The position numbers and the translations under genes were made by a program. The notes under the pieces are model-generated. The model saw nothing but the letters and a program-made list of their open reading frames with translations, was not told the origin of the DNA and made no database searches. Below, piece by piece: positions 63,314-64,000 of a stretch of 64,000 nt of DNA (position 1 is the first letter of the stretch; each line of letters opens with the position of its first letter). Origin of the DNA: VAZQ01 sp963841105 (lineage in GTDB: Bacteria; Pseudomonadota; Alphaproteobacteria; Rhizobiales; Xanthobacteraceae); NCBI GenBank assembly GCA_963841105.1, contig CAWJCB010000003.1, positions 1 to 64,000 of the forward strand, given 5' to 3'.

Positions 63314-64000
63314 ATGACCGCGACTGCCCAGTCTCAGCCGCGCGACGAGTTGCAGGGAAACGTCACCGACTATCTCTTCGCCCGATCGCTGGAGGGTGGC
63401 CGCGGTGCGCGCCCCTATCTGATCACTCCCGACCGCGTTTGGAGCTTCCAGCAACTGGCGGAACGCGCCGGGCAGATTGCCAATTTCCTCAAGTCGATTG
63501 GGATCAAGGCTGGGGAGCGGGTCCTGTTCAGTGTCGTCAACGGGGCGGACTTTCCGGCGCTGTTTCTCGGCACGATGCGCATCGGTGCGATTGCAATTCC
63601 GATCAACACCTATCTGAAGCCGCACGACTATGCCTATTACATCGGCGACAGCGAGTGCGTCGCAGTCATCGCCGATCACACGCTGGCGCCCATCATCGCC
63701 GGATTGCGGCGCGAATTGCCTCAGGTGAAACATGTCATTTCCGCCGGCAAGCGCGTTGACGGATTGCCATTTCTCGACGACGAGATTGGCGACTTCCAGC
63801 CCGCATGCGACAGCGTCCCGACCGCTCCGGACGATATGGCGTTCTGGCTGTACAGCTCCGGCAGCACCGGCAGCCCGAAGGGCGTCGTCCACACCGGCAA
63901 TCACATCTACTGGGCAACGGAGCTGTTCGGCTCGGGCGCAATGAAGTTGAATGAGAACGACGTCATCCTCTCGCCGCCGAAGATGTATTTTGCCTTCGGA
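63314..64000 (+). CDS. Benzoate-CoA ligase-like AMP-forming enzyme (cut by window end)
   Basis: The first 229 residues are present. Segments typical of benzoate-CoA and related aryl-CoA ligases: NVTDYLFARSLEGGRGARPY, DRVWSFQQLAERAGQIANFL, LFLGTMRIGAIAIPINTYLK, and the phosphate-binding loop YSSGSTGSPKGVVH followed by TGNHIYWATELFGS. The enzyme would activate an aromatic acid with ATP and CoA. The ATG at 63314 is preceded by GGGAGGCTTCGAT. Upstream (63,121-63,313) is a gap with no gene. The rest of the gene lies beyond base 64,000, so specificity cannot be judged. Confidence 0.88.
   Translation, partial: MTATAQSQPRDELQGNVTDYLFARSLEGGRGARPYLITPDRVWSFQQLAERAGQIANFLKSIGIKAGERVLFSVVNGADFPALFLGTMRIGAIAIPINTYLKPHDYAYYIGDSECVAVIADHTLAPIIAGLRRELPQVKHVISAGKRVDGLPFLDDEIGDFQPACDSVPTAPDDMAFWLYSSGSTGSPKGVVHTGNHIYWATELFGSGAMKLNENDVILSPPKMYFAFG

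Overview
This 64 kb window reads as a chromosomal segment of a soil or plant-associated alphaproteobacterium of the Bradyrhizobium/Rhodopseudomonas/Xanthobacteraceae type. The reasons are high G+C, several TctC-type receptors, an alphaproteobacterial ALA synthase (hemA), an NsrR/haemoglobin/ferredoxin cluster, liv- and dpp-type ABC operons, and intergenic palindromes of the kind common in Bradyrhizobium. The first ~1.7 kb looks different. It holds the 3' half of an actinobacterial-looking tRNA-Thr, a broken MntA/HepT toxin-antitoxin pair and a GntR regulator. It is either a transferred integrative-element end or an assembly junction.

Layout. 0-4.8 kb is an accessory graveyard: tRNA fragment, mntA/hepT remnants, gntR, a frameshifted conserved gene, a 42-base GA repeat fused to a radC tail, broken DUF6998 and DUF6036 genes, a vapC stub and an intact phd. 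4.8-10.6 kb is a complete peptide/nickel-type ABC operon (dppABCDF-like). 10.7-14.4 kb has an IS91-type transposase scrap, a KirBac channel, an L,D-transpeptidase and small envelope proteins. 14.4-24.5 kb carries orphan solute receptors (one NMT1-like, two TctC), VOC and dienelactone-hydrolase enzymes, an IlvD/Edd dehydratase, hemA, an AbrB-type permease and a DUF2304/glycosyltransferase pair. 24.6-33 kb has an M24 gene with an early stop, a collagen-like lipoprotein, a slipin, a CaiB/BaiF CoA-transferase, a frameshifted receptor and an MFS exporter, and ends at tRNA-Pro(CGG).

34-45 kb is a redox/nitrosative-stress neighbourhood. It contains an NsrR-like repressor, truncated haemoglobin, 7Fe ferredoxin, a split histidine kinase, sdhBCD without sdhA, a CBS protein, a fused FAD-reductase/patatin protein, a decayed Rieske-FAD oxidoreductase and two Rnk/GreA-like proteins. 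46-48.7 kb is a lysine-catabolic pair (lysine/saccharopine dehydrogenase plus ALDH7). 48.8-54 kb has a second, frameshifted patatin (DUF3376 type), an aconitase and a PAS protein. 54.4-59 kb is a branched-chain-type ABC operon with its receptor. 59.8-63 kb is a second stress cluster (CBS-BON, DUF488, Usp, UDG-like, AhpD-like). The window ends inside a benzoate-CoA-ligase-like gene. About a dozen genes carry one or more single-base frameshifts or nonsense codons, clustered in the accessory stretches, while the ABC operons are clean.

The observation I rank highest is the single 744-residue protein joining a pyridine-nucleotide FAD reductase to a DUF3734-type patatin phospholipase (40.3-42.5 kb).
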